A DNA stretch of 64,000 nucleotides from Helianthus annuus (GCF_002127325.2 NC_035433.2:16728611-16792610); one strand, 5' to 3'. Counted from the stretch's first letter, positions 23,344 through 36,259 are shown. Notes: generated from the letters alone by a model not told the origin. Numbers and translations: made by a program.

Positions 23344-26300
23344 TGTCACACCCCGACCACGTAAAACAACAAAATGTGGCGGAAATGTCGGGGAGTGTTG
23401 TAACAGAATCATTGTTTCACAACCATAGATTAAACAATTTCGTTTTATTGAATTAAATGTATTACAATGTCTTAACAACAAAGAAAATATAACATAATTA
23501 ACTAGTCTTGCATCTTTTAATGTCTCTAAGGCCTCGTCCAATCCTATGTGAGCATGCATCAATATCATCATCAAATATCATCTACTATTGTACGTGAAAC
23601 ACATGTGAAAATACATCAGCATAAAAATGCCGGCGAGTACATAGGTTTATTGATTTAGGATTCATGACTTATATGTTTAGAAAAAAAGTTGTTTAACAAA
23701 AGTCAGTCATGATCCTTGTAAAATGTTTTGTTTTATAAATCATTTGAAAATCGATGTTAGATATGTATATGTAAAAGAATAATGTAAGGTTAAATGAATA
23801 ACAAAGTAAAAATGAGTTTGTATAAGATAAGTTGTTTGCAAAACAATGTCTTGTGAAAAATATGTTATTTGTATAAATTGTATAAGTCCAAATTGAATGA
23901 TTTAAATAACGCTACGACATGTAATATAATACAAGCACTTATATATAGGAAGTACCAGCGACGTATCCACCATGCTTGTACCACATTACACATGCCTCGT
24001 TACTTAAATCACTTACCCAACCAAACCACCAATGTAAATTGCCCATGTCTAAACCATTTTTCAAATGCCTTTGTGAAAATCATGTCAAAATGTTTATCAT
24101 GTAATGTGTAAACAAAATGTCATGTATGGCAAGAGAAGTATGTATCATCTAGACCATAGGTAAAATGCACAAAACGACGCATTGAAGTAAAACGTATTTT
24201 AAATGGTTCATGTCAATCAACAAATACAAACGGTTCACATAGTCAAATAGTTACAACGGTTCAAAATGTAGTTCAATGTGTCCATATGCTGGATAAGCAT
24301 GTGCGGCAAAATGTAATGTAAACAATGTACTAAGTATGCGCTAAATGAACATACTTAGCATAAAATGTCATGTAAAATGATGTACTAAGTATGCACATAA
24401 TGGACATACATAGCAAAAACATAATGAAATCATGTACTAATAGCGTATTAATGAACATAGCAAGTATATGATGTGAAAACATGAAAAGCATGAAAGTAAC
24501 AAGTAGGCACATGTGTTTCCCCCCAAAATGTTTGAAAAATAGTAAAAGAGGGGTCTATGTACTCACTTGAGGGTGCTTAGAAGTCTTGAACAACAACCAA
24601 GCAAAGCTAGAGGGGTCACGGAAATCAAACGACACCTAATATAGGTAACTACATTAATAACCGAACCTAACTCGAAAGATCGGATAGTATGAGGTTTCGT
24701 AAACCAAATGAGTATTGGAACTCATATGATATGGTTTAACAAAGCCTACATACTAAAATGAAACCTAACCTAAGTTCTTACGACCCATTATAACCCGTTA
24801 CGATGGCTTACGCCACTTTAACGCGTCGTTCGCGTAAAACGCGTTCAGACCGCCAAACTAGCCCTATGACAAGTATTATATGCCTTAACAAGTCTAATAA
24901 TGTTGCCTAATCAGTTTATATATCAAAATTTATGTTACATATGCTTAAAATGAATTTATGCGTAAAAAGGGCATTTTGGTAATTTTCCTAAGGCATATAA
25001 ACTACCTATCATACAACTACTTAAACGAAGCGACCATAAGGTATAACCTCGGAAGGTTATTCCCTATACAACTATGGTCACCTAAAGTGTTTGGTCGGAT
25101 CCTAATGATCAACCAAATGGGTCGGGTTCGAAAGTATAAGCGATTGTTTAGATCGTTTACCTTTACGACCCTAAACAAGCACAAATCTAAAAGTGACGAG
25201 TTAAACATGTTAGAATATATTTAACGATATTTAAAAATAGGTTTTATATCAAGACAAAGGGTCTTGATATCACGAGTAGTTTGGTTAAAAAATACGCAAG
25301 AATGCGCATTTTGGCCGAAACTACGACTCGTCACTGAGCCTAGATAACGTGGTAATCAGTAGGTATAGTCACTAGGGACTATAACCATCGTGATTATGCT
25401 CACGTTATGAAGTTCAAACGAACTTCGCATTGACCATAAACTGGTCAATGCAGAAAGTCAAACGCAGTTTGACTTTAACGCTAAAACAAAAGAAAAGCAC
25501 GAAAGAATACTTACAGAAGGTCCCCGCAAGATTTGATCCGATTTACCCTCAGGTATGAAGTATGAACTCCAACTTAGAGGGCCAAAATCAGATTCAAATG
25601 TGGGTTTTGCAAATGAGAATGGAGGGGTATTTATAGATTTCATGGAACCGTTAAGATCGTTCTTCAAATAACGTGCTTTAATCTTAACCGTACACATGTG
25701 CCCATGGTTTTGTAAAACCATGGGAGCCCCTAGAATGAGTCCATGGTATAATAAAAACCATTGAATATTAGCCCATGGTATTGCAAAACCATGGGTTAAA
25801 ACCAACAAATCTCAAAAGTGGACCAAGTTCAATGTATCTGCCAGAAATTTCAAAAATGATCCCTGCACTTGTAAAACTTGATTTTTTTTTGCACTTTTAA
25901 GCCCCGTTAACCCCATTTCAAGGCTCTAAAATAAACTTAAAGTATAGCGAACTTAAAATCTGCTAAAAAACATCTCGTATGTCGGTTCGTTTGGTTGTAC
26001 GGTTGTGTTGTTCGGTTAATTACGACGGAAATCGTAACGGACGCAAAAACGATCCAAATTACGTGACGAATGGATTTTTCTTATACGAAACAATAAAATA
26101 AAATATTTTAATGCTTACATAAATTTTTGGATGTCTGGATATATTCAGAACGTAAGATATGCGCGAAAATGCAAACTTATGCACTTTTTGACGCTTTTAG
26201 TCCCTATTGATCAAGAAAGTTTATTTTTTTGCGCACCAAACAACTCAAAGCCTATTTCTAAGCTATCTAAAGGATATTTAGGGCATATTAAACTTATGAT

Positions 26301-26665
26301 CAAGTTCCGGAATGTTTGTTACAGTACAAATCGACATACTTTCATAGTTTGTCGAATTTAATCCCTGTAAGCGAATAAACTTAATTTCGGCATACCAAAC
26401 CATCCAAAACTTATTTCTAAGTTATCTAAAGGTTATTTAAGGTATATTAAGCCTATTTCACTATTCTGGAGTGTTTGTTGCATTAAACTGGTTGTATTTA
26501 CGCATCAGATCGCGTATAACCTTCAAGAAAGCGATTTAAAGCCCGAAATCGAACAAGAATTGATACATGTAAACGATACACATATTTTTACAAATACCAA
26601 GTATGAAACACAATATCTCATTGATTTGGTATTTGTTTGATGGTTGCAGTGACACAGGTGTCACA
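23344..26665 (-). repeat. Right LTR of element E (5' LTR)
   Basis: 3322 bp, partner of 16642-19964, followed by target duplication GTTTC (26666-26670). Confidence 0.92.
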
Positions 26666-26670
26666 GTTTC

Positions 26671-26797
26671 CTTCTTTGGTCCGCATAGCTCTTTTGTCGA
26701 TCACGAGCCGCCTTAATGCGCTCTCGGATCTGCATTATCTTATCTGTCGTTTCTTGGACCAATTCGGGATCAACAAGCTGTCTATCGCCTACATCTG
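26671..26797 (-). pseudogene. pol: Element C integrase, middle fragment
   Basis: The minus-strand frame VGDRQLVDPELVQE...RQKSYADQRRK is the linker between the integrase core and the GPY module. It sits between solo LTR D on its upstream side and element E on its downstream side, and its last codon continues in frame at 16641. Confidence 0.85.
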
Positions 26798-29700
26798 TGT
26801 CACACCCCGACCACGTAGGACAACAAACCGTGGCGGAAACATCAGGGAGTGTTGTAACAGAAGCAATCGTTTCACAACCATGGATACAAAAAGTGTTTCG
26901 TTTTATTGATAATATTAAGCATTGCATTGTCTTAACATAGAATAAAAAAGTTTTATATTGTCTATCATAGTTATTATGTCACTAAGGCCTCGTCCAGATC
27001 CTATGTGACGCATGCATCCTAGCAGTCATTCAAGCATCAACACCTGAAACATATGTAAAAACTTAGTCAGCAAAGAAATGCTGGCGAGTACATAGGTTTT
27101 ATAGGAGTGTCGAATTCATGGCTAGTTTAAGTGTTGCAATACTTTATTAAAAACTTTGTTTTGAAAAGAGTATAATATTGCAACTTAATTAACCAACTCG
27201 AATCAAGCGGGTTATAGTTTATAAAACCTCGTAGCCATGATTCTTAACCCAAAACCTTTGCTTTAGAACACCAACTTGTAAAACATCTTGCAATAACTCG
27301 TTAAAAGCTCGTATAGTTTATATCTCTTAGAAAAACATCGTTGTGTGATATCGTTTCAAAATCGTTTACCCAGGTGAACTAAATAACGCCACGATATGTA
27401 ATATGATGAAAACACTTATATATAAGAAGTACCAACGGCGTATCTACCATGTTTTCACCACATTACACCCGTCTCGTTATCTAAACACTTAACCAAAAAC
27501 CAATCGCTTATCGTAATCGTTTGACATCGTTTCCAAGTCGTCCCCAAATCGTTTACTCGTTTCACCTCGTGTATCTCGTTTCAAATCGTTTAACTCGTCT
27601 CAAAATCATATTCGTTTTAATAGTGAACTACTTTTGGTCGTCTCGCTAATAACATTCAAACCTGTGTGACTCGATTATTGTTCAACTCGTTTTCGCATTA
27701 ACAAACCTCCAAAGGGTAAGTTAACAATTATCAGATTCAGTGGTTACCCACAACCCCCACACATAACCATGGGTGCAGTGCAATAACGGGATTTGTCAGA
27801 TCCTATGGTACCATAACCTAATACTGGTCGGCTTGATCAATGCTAATGAATGTCATTCGTTATGTAATTACAACCAACAAGTCGTGTACACCTTATCGAA
27901 ATCGTTATTAGTTTTGCATAAACCACCTTAACCATTGTGAAACCATCGTTAAAATATCAAAATCGTTTTGATACATATGAATCACCCCAAAACAATTGAA
28001 GACAGTAAAATAGGGGAACTATGTACTCACCTTGGGTGCGTTTTTAAATGTTAACACAATCCCTCAAATTGTTTACGCGTCCTAAATAAAGTAAGGATGA
28101 TTTTAATAATCAAAATTCACATAAATACCAAAGTTTCTCCGATACTTAGAATTTTCACATAACTTTGAGTTTTCTCGAAAAGTTATTATTTTTGATTATT
28201 TTGGTGTATTTGTATATATACATATACTCAAGCGTAATACGCATAATCTTGTCAACACTAACACATCATCATACACATATTGTAAAACACATAGCACATT
28301 GTGACACATTAAATTTACTTGTGAACAACCCATTCTAGTTATGTTGAAAAACACTTATTTTATCGTTTCGGTAACATTTTTGAGCGTCGGAAGCCACGTA
28401 TGACTAACCGAACACCAAGTAAACTTAGTATAAGTTAAAATACTTGTTTTTATATCAAAAATATCAGTTTGGTTACTGATCAAAAACAGTTTAATAAAAA
28501 TCCTTCGAAAAGGCGATTTTTAACCGTTTTACCGCATAGTTTTGCATCAAACGTTACCCGAACCATCCCAAATCGAAACGACTTGAAATTTTGACACAAC
28601 CCATGTTATTTACTGAATAAAATAATGGTTATACTCACAATAGTGCAGGTCTTAAATAGAGCATATAAATCATGCAAATTTCACATATTTTATCACTTTT
28701 TAAGCTATATGTACAACATGCAATGCTACCAAACCTATGTCAAAGTTTTATGTCATTATATTACACCAAATAATGTTATTTTTAGTGTTTATAACCTGTT
28801 CAAAAACATTTTTGTCATACAACCATTTTTCTATCACTTCTTGAGCTTTACATCAACATGCATTCTCATGTACAAGTGTCTAAAGCATATCAACATTTTA
28901 TATGAGTTTAGATGCATCAAATATGAGATTTATTCATGTTATTTGCTGATGTACTTGAACATTTAACATATCATACATAGATCATCAACCACTTGCATTT
29001 AAATTATTATTCAAGAACATGCAATAACATAAACAAGTACTTAACAAGAAATCAAACTTCAAGACTCATACACACATATATATATGTACGGTTATACATA
29101 CATACATATCACCACCATTTTTATTTGTTTCATGACCCATTTCTTTTAGATTTCAAGTTTAGTGAAAATCCCAAGATTCAAGAGAAACTTCAAATCATCA
29201 AGAACAACCAAGAATCAAAAGTATGATTTTAACATAAGTGTTATACCTTCAAGATTCAAGTAGGTTATGGGATGAGATTTTGATGATAGAAAGCTTGAAA
29301 TTACTTGAATGAACCTTGGAAACACCCTTAGATCTTCATACTAACTTGAAAGTTGCTAGAAATGAGCTTGAATTCCCAAGAACAAGACTTGAAGGTGATG
29401 AATGTAGAGAGAGAGAGATGGGACGGTTGAAGGAGGGAGAGAGAGTGAGGGTTGCGTGTTGTAGTGAATATGGAGATCTTGGTAGGATTTATAATGATAT
29501 AAAGGAAGATATGGAAGGATTTATTAGAGATTTCATGTACCAACAATATCAAATATGATCTCTAGGAGATTTAGCCAATATTTTGTGGGGTCCCCATAGT
29601 ATTTGAACCAAAAATTAGATGGGGGGAGGGGGGTCCAAGTGCAAGTTTTTATATAAATATGCTTTATGTAGGCTAAAACGGTTGTGTAATTGGATACCGG

Positions 29701-30341
29701 GTATTTTATCTAGCGTTTAAATCCCGGTTTATGGCGTTCTAAATTATTTTTATTATTCTATAAAAATAAACTCGCCAAAATATTACTGAAATAAATTTCA
29801 GTTGCCAAGACTGGCTGCGTTGTCCGCGTTTCGCAGTAAAAGCACTGTGTCGCGCAGAAACACGCGGTACGTGCTTAAACTTGGAAAATAACGTTTTTAA
29901 GCGTTTTAATTTATTTTTCAACACGAACCTGATTAAAATAAGATTTTAATCATAACAGAATATTTGTGGGATTTAAATATTATCCGGGCGGACACCAACG
30001 TTCGTTTCGCAGGTTTGTCGTAATTAGTTCTTTAGTTCAAATAAACATGTTTTCGCCATACCGAATCCTTCGAAACTTATTTCTAAGTTATGAAAGGGAT
30101 ATTTAGGGTATGTTTAGCTTACGTCACAGTTCCGGAGTGTACGTTGCGTTAAACTGATTGCGTTTAAGCACCGGTTTGCGTATAACCTTCCAGAAAGTGA
30201 TTTAAAGCTTGAAATCGGAATCGAATCAAATTGTAAAATTGTCAAACACAAATACACATATATTAACACTAAAGCACATTGTTTTATTGATAATCACCAT
30301 TGTTTTACATCGTACAGAGATTACAGAACACAGTTGTCACA
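26798..30341 (-). mobile_element. Solo LTR D inserted in integrase of element C
   Basis: 3544 bp from TGTCACACCCCG (26798) to GTTGTCACA (30341), the same terminal signature and similar length as the LTRs of element E. No primer site, polypurine tract or coding interior was found, so I read it as a solo LTR left by LTR-LTR recombination. Flanking pentamers ATCTG (26793-26797) and GTCTC (30342-30346) match at 3 of 5 positions, consistent with an old, mutated target duplication. The pol codons on either side adjoin without loss. Confidence 0.78.
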
Positions 30342-30860
30342 GTCTCCCCAGCATAACGGCGATCGACACTTGCGTCCGTAAAGAGCTTCAAACGGTGCAG
30401 CTTGAATGCTTGTATGGTAGCTGTTGTTATAGGAGAACTCAACCAAAGGTAGGTGAGTGTCCCAACTGCCACCCAAGTCCAGTACGCAAGCTCGTAACAT
30501 ATCTTCTAGCGTCTGAATTGTTCTCTCACTGTGACCATCCGTCTGTGGGTGAAATACGGTGCTCAGATTCAACTGAGAACCAAACGCTTCCTGGAAAGAT
30601 TGCCAAATCCTTGACACAAATCTTCCGTCTCTGTCAGATATAATCGAGATAGGCACTCCATGACATGCAACTATCTCTCTTAGGTACAGCTCAGCTAGCT
30701 TACCAGTGTTATCTTTTTCAATGATCGGCAGAAAGTGCGCGGATTTAGTCACACGGTCTACGATTACCCAAATCGTGTCATGACCTCTGGGTGTCTTTGG
30801 TAACTTCGTTATAAAACCCATCGAGATCTGCTCATACTTCCACATGGGTATCTCGGGTTG
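30342..30860 (-). pseudogene. pol: Element C integrase core (DDE domain), fragment
   Basis: Minus-strand frame of an rve integrase core: GFITKLP, then [44 protein letters not shown] and [10 protein letters not shown]. Of the DDE triad, the second Asp (in ISDRD) and the Glu (in SERTIQ) are present, but the first Asp (normally in MDFITxLP) is Gly. The upstream boundary is the in-frame TAG at 30861-30863. The downstream part is displaced by solo LTR D. Confidence 0.88.
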
Positions 30861-32737
30861 CTATAAAAGTCCTGAAGGCTTCTGATACTCGGCCTTTACT
30901 TTGGCACAGGTTAAGCACTTTCCAACATAAGTTGTAACATCACCTTTCAATCTCGGCCACCAGTAGTAATCCTTCAAATCTTGGTACATCTTATCCGATC
31001 CTGGGTGGATCGAGTACCTTGATTTATGAGCCTCATCAAAAATCACGTCTCTAAGACCACCAAAGAGGGGAACCCAAATTCGTCCCATGAAACACAATGT
31101 TCCTTCCTCATTGGGTACTAACTTCTTCTCTATCCCATGGAGGTATTCATCATTAAGATTCTCTTTCTTAAGGGCTTCTCTCTGCGCAGCACGAATGCGC
31201 AACGAGAGGTCTGTCTGAATGATCATCTCCAAAGCCCTAACCCTTATGGGCTTAATCCTCTCTTTTCGACTCAAGGCGTTTGCCACCCCATTCACTTTCC
31301 CTGGGTGATATTTGATTTCACAATCATAATCGTTTAACAACTCAACCCATCGTCGTTGTCTCATGTTAAGCTCTTTCTGATCGAATATGTGCTGTAAGCT
31401 CTTGTGATCTGTAAAGATTGTACAGCGCGTACCATACAGGTAATGTCGCCAAATCTTCAATGCAAACACCACTGCGCCTAATTCCAAATCACGCGTGGTG
31501 TAATTCTTCTCATGAACCTTTAGCTGGCGCGAAGCATAAGCGATGACCTTCTGTCGTTGCATTAGCACACAGCCTAATCCCTGATGCGAGGCGTCACAAT
31601 ACACCACGAAGTCATCGGTGCCTTCAGGTAGGGATAAAAGAGGTGCATCGCAAAGCTTGTTCTTAAGTAGCTGAAAAGCTTCCTCTTGTTTATCTCCCCA
31701 TTCGTACTTCTTATCCTTTTGAGTAAGGGAGGTCAACGGTTGAGCGATTTTCGAAAAATCCTCAATGAATCTGCGATAGTACCCAGCTAAACCTAGAAAC
31801 TGTCGGATCTCAGTTGGCGTCTTCGGAGTTTCCCAGTCCTTAATCGCCTCGATCTTGGTGGGATCCACATGGATTCCATCTTCATTCACTACATGACCAA
31901 GGAATTGTACCTCACGCAACCAGAACTCGCACTTTGAGAACTTGGCGTACAGTTTCTCCTTCTTGAGCAGCTCTAAAGTGGCTCTAAGGTGTTTCTTATG
32001 CTCTTCCTTCGTCCTTGAATAAATCAAAATTTCGTCAATAAACACAATAATGAATTTATCGAGATATGGCTTGCAGACTCTATTCATCAAATCCATAAAT
32101 ACTGCCGGCGCGTTTGTCAACCCAAACGGCATTACTAGAAACTCGTAGTGTCCATAACGAGTCCTGAAGGCAGTCTTTGGTATACTCTCTTCTTGAATTC
32201 GCAGCTGGTGATAACCTGATCGAAGATCGATCTTGGAGTAGTAACTTGAACCTTGAAGTTGATCGAAGAGATCATCAATCCTCGGCAAGGGATACCGATT
32301 CTTGATGGTTAACTTGTTTAGCTCGCGGTAGTCAATGCACATACGAAAACTACTTTCCTTCTTCTTGACAAATAGTACTGGAACTCCCCAAGGCGAGAAG
32401 CTTGGTCTGATAAATCCCTTGTTCAAAAGCTCCCGAAGTTGCGTCGACAATTCTGGCATCTCGGAAGGCGCAAGTCGATAAGGTGCCATGGCTACAGGCG
32501 CGGCGCCTGGAACCAAGTCAATATGAAATTCGACTTGTCGTTGAGGCGGCAATCCTGGCAAGTCTTCGGGGAAGATTTCAGGATATTCCCTCACAACTGG
32601 GATATCTTCCAACTTCGGCTCATCGGCTTCTTTGTCTACAACGTGTGCCAATAAGGCAACACATCCTTTCTGCGAACATCTTCAGGCCTTCAAACAACTG
32701 ATAATCCTTAGAGGCATATCATGCTTCTCTCCATGCA
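30861..32737 (-). pseudogene. pol: Element C reverse transcriptase, RNase H and integrase zinc domain
   Basis: A nearly open 596-codon frame (32651-30861, minus), preceded by about 90 bp of the same frame with a TGA. Order: RT ([60 protein letters not shown]); then RNase H ([27 protein letters not shown]); then an HHCC integrase zinc motif ([12 protein letters not shown] ... CLTC). RT's catalytic motif reads FIDEIL instead of F/YxDD, and RNase H's last catalytic Asp is Asn (VANALSR instead of VADALSR). A TAG at 30861 replaces an expected Gln codon. Catalytically dead as it stands. Confidence 0.92.
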
Positions 32738-34445
32738 CTACAATCGTCTCTTCATTCGCCATTGGGACGCGAATGATCTTCTCATGGCATACAATCTCAG
32801 TCGATTACTTGACAACCAATCCATTCCAACTACCATGTCAAAGCTTCCCAACTCGACTGGCAGAAGATCAAGCGTAAACTCATGCTCTCCAAGCTCTATT
32901 GCACAGCCTCTAATTACTTCGTTTGCCTCTACTAGCTTTCCATTAGCTAGTTCTATCGAGTATGGAATATCTAGCTTACTAGCTACTAACCCAAGTATTT
33001 TCTTAAATTCTAGGGATACAAAGCTATAATCGGCTCCAGTATCAAACAGTACAGATGCAAAGTGTTGGTTGATAGGGAACGTACCCGTGACTACGTTCGG
33101 ATCTTGACGAGCTTCCCTAGCTCCAATGTTAAAGACTCTCCCCTGAGCTTGGTTGTTCTTTGGGCAATCTTTCTTGAAATGCCCGGCATCTTCGCAACTA
33201 AAGCATCCTTGCTTGCTTCCAGTACAACCCTGATTGTTGTTTTGGTTGCGGTTTCCATTTCCAGCTTGGTTTCTAGTAGCACCACGATTACCATTACCAT
33301 CATTTCCTCCTTGATTGCGGTTTCTGTAACCGTTTCCACCATTATTTCCTCTCTGACCACCATTTCCACGACCAGTACCAGCCCAGCATATCTCCTTTGA
33401 ATGACCATTCTTCCCACAAGATTCACACTTCCTATACCTACATGGGCCGGCATGATGGAGCTGGCACACATCACACTTAGGCAAGGTGCCCATGTATCCC
33501 TTCCCCTTGTTCTCAGAACTCGCAACACCAGTTTTGACCTCGGCTGGTGGGTTCGCATCCCTTTTCTTGTTACCACTATTGTTTCCTTGAGTACTCTTCT
33601 TGAAGTTAGAGAACTTCCGCTTGTTCTCTCCAGACGACTCGACATGAGTCTCCTTTTTCTTTCCATCAGAGATTGAGAAATTGTTCAGCCTAACTGCTTC
33701 TTCAGTCAATGCCACACTCAGATCAATGGCCTCAGTGATCGTTGGAGTCTTTGATGTCGTCACCATGCTCATGATTTGGGGTGCCAATCCCCAAATAAAA
33801 CGCTCAATTCGCTTGAACTCCGGTTCAACCATGTAAGGAACTACGCGAGATAAGTCATGGAATCTCTATACATACTCAGCAATCTTTGGACCATCCATCT
33901 TAAGGTTCCAAAACTCGGTTTCCAATTTCTGAATCTCAGCCCTTGAACAATACTTCTTGCGCATAAGTTCTTTCATCTCGTCCCAAGTCATAGCATATGC
34001 AGCCTCTTCTCCTAGAGTCTGAACCTGAAGGTTCCACCACGATACAGCTCCGTCTAGGAAAAGTCCAGAAATGTAAGTGACCTGGTGCTCTGGCATACAC
34101 TTGCTCATTGGCAGCACATAATCGGTTTTCTCAGCCCATCTAAGGAATGCTACAGCACCTCCAGTGCCGTCAAAGTTCAGAGGCTTGCAATCAAGGAACT
34201 GCTTTTATGTACAGCCTGTACAAGTAACAACATTCGCAGAAAGCATTAGCAAACACACATGGAATGTCCAAACGTATCGTAATGTGTCTTAAATGACTTA
34301 AACATTACCGTGAGGTGGGTTATTTCCTGAGGTACCTCCGCTGTGTTCGGAGCGCAAGGCCTCATGTTGTGCAATTGCTTGTGAAATCCGTTCTTGCAGT
34401 TCTGCCTATGTTGTAGGCAACTGATTGTTTCTTCGAGGAGGCATC
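32738..34445 (-). pseudogene. gag: Element C gag and protease (broken)
   Basis: The family start (MPPRRNNQ) is at 34445-34443. A capsid domain follows (FLDCKPLNFDGTGGAVAFLRW, GAVSWWN, TWDEMKELMRKKY), then two intact CCHC knuckles (CESCGKNGHSKEIC and CFSCEDAGHFKKDC), then an aspartic protease with VLFDTGADYSFVS. Lesions: TAG at 34409-34407, a stop near 34213, TAG at 33868-33866, and a single-base deletion near 32793 that shifts protease out of frame with RT. A GT...AG interval (34308-34216, 93 bp) looks like an intron: joining across it restores the frame. Confidence 0.87.
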
Positions 34446-34822
34446 TTCTATAAAGAAGATTGTACTGGTCAGGTCTTAATTAGTATGTTTAGTATGTAGT
34501 ACGTGTATGTAATAGCATTTATCAACATAAGTAAGCATATAACATCACATTTATATCACCAATGTGTAATTCAACAACGTATATAATGAGAACATTGCGA
34601 TTGAGCTTTCATTAATCATCGACCACAAGTACAGTTACATGTTCTACAAATGTATCGTATCACATCAAAAGGGACTACAGGGTCATACCACCCTTATCCA
34701 AAATGTTTATCGGTCTACAACAGTCATATAATCAAAAAGTGGTCTCCAAAAGGCTTCGCAAGCTAGGCTCAATAGCGGTGCTCACATCAAAAGCAAGCTA
34801 CCTACATAAAACCAAAAACCGG

Positions 34823-36259
34823 CTATGCTGATGGCAGTGGAGGAGGAGGTGGAGGAACAAAAAGGAAGCTGCGCACATGTGCTAGCTCCTCCTCAAGATC
34901 ATAAACGTGTCGCAACAGAAAGCTGATTTGCTGCTCCATGGTGAGAAATCGAACATCAAAAGGAGCAGGTGAAGTCGCAAAAGGTGACAGACATGAACAA
35001 GGTGGAGGACGTGGAATCCTCTCAAGCTCCATAACTCTACGACACAGGATCTCTTTCTGAAGCTGCAAAGACAGGAGTAACTCATCCCGTGTGTAACCAG
35101 TGTAATGTGAGGGATGGTAGGGATCAGAAACTGGCATGGCGTTCAGCGGAAACCATATGAGTGGCTCGCCTGGCGGTGAAGAAGTAAAATGAGCAGTAGG
35201 TGTATACTGAGGCATGTGAGAAAAAGTTGCTGACACGTGTGGGTCATGGCCAGGCTGCTGGCTGGACGAGCCTTCCCCTGGACGGGGTGCGGGTATGTCC
35301 TACAAGAAAGTGATAGGCAGGTCAGTGCGGTGAATATCGGACACAATCGGGTGAAAAGGGGTAACATCAACAGGTGCATGCGCAGGTGGGGGAGTGACTG
35401 GCTCAATAATAGGAGGTACATCATCATCATCTATCCACCTATTGCTGGTGAAAGCGTATCGGGGGTCTACCTGACTGGCAAAAGCAGCAGGGTCAGCGGG
35501 TGCAGGAATCGGATCTGGTATGAGCGGTGCAATGTTAGGTATGCCAATAGGTACGGGATCATGATCAGGTAAAGGCTCAGGTGCTGGCATCGGCTCAGGA
35601 TCAGCGGGTGGATCAATAGGCTGATCGATAGGGATAAAATCAAGCTCAAGTCCAGGCTCAATGTCATGTGGGGGAATCGGTGCAGCTGACATGGCTGTAT
35701 CGTCATCAGTATCAATGGCGTAACCTCGCAGTCCCACTGCCTGCAACACGGAGGATGACACAGACTCAAAGGAATCTAGAACAGAATGATCAGAGGAAAC
35801 CTCAATAATAGGAATCTCAACGAGTGGAACAACAATGACATCCTCAGCTAAAACTCCATCACCCTGGGCATCATCAAGGGGACCATCAATAAAAAGATCG
35901 ACATCATCATTAGACAAGTCATCAAAAGGCAAATCCTCGAAAGGAAAGGCAGCAAGAGGCAAAGGGGCGAGGATCGGAGCCACAACATGCTCACCATCGG
36001 GATGTCCGAGGATGAGATGGTCCTGGTCAGGAATAGGAATAAGAAAGGGATCCTCGTCAGGGATACCATCAGCATGCAGTACATCATCGCCAAAGTCGGG
36101 CAGCGCGAAAGGCTGAAAATCGTCGTCGTCATCCGGCATCATCTCCGGGTCACTCTCGGTATCGGAGGTAAAGATCTCTGGCTCTGGGACGATCTCATCG
36201 TCAGAAACAAGAGCCATGGGGTCGACAGTATCAGACAGTCCACTCTCAGACGAAGACAT
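34823..36259 (-). pseudogene. Element C ORF1: acidic, proline-rich protein upstream of gag
   Basis: Starts MSSSESGLSDTVDPM at 36259. About 319 residues, extremely rich in Asp, Glu and Pro, run to a TAG at 35302-35300. The same frame continues with family-like sequence to 34823 (RPGEGSSSQQPG, DELLLSLQLQKEILC, a short coiled-coil-like stretch and a final PPPPPP). So ORF1 was originally about 478 residues, with one stop acquired at a likely Gln codon. It is separate from gag, whose own start lies 380 bp further on. Function unknown; no enzymatic domain recognised. I recall similar proteins annotated as hypothetical in Asteraceae. Confidence 0.75.

Larger units (their letters stand above)
16642..26665 (-). 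mobile_element. Element E: complete gag-only gypsy retrotransposon with 3.3-kb LTRs
   Basis: 10,024 bp with perfect 5-bp target duplication GTTTC (16637-16641 and 26666-26670). LTRs are 16642-19964 and 23344-26665. The primer site is 23336-23321 and the polypurine stretch lies just after 19964. The interior is only 3.4 kb and encodes a damaged gag but no pol. The two LTRs differ by about 2-3% (counted by eye over the first 700 bp), so it is a fairly recent insertion into the integrase of element C; the interrupted reading frame continues exactly across it. Confidence 0.92.

Noticed and set aside
28625..28966. 113-codon plus-strand frame
   Set aside because: AT-rich, inside solo LTR D, on the strand opposite to the element, without domain.
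33062..33676. Plus-strand frames of about 90-112 codons
   Set aside because: Antisense shadows of the element C gag zinc-knuckle region.
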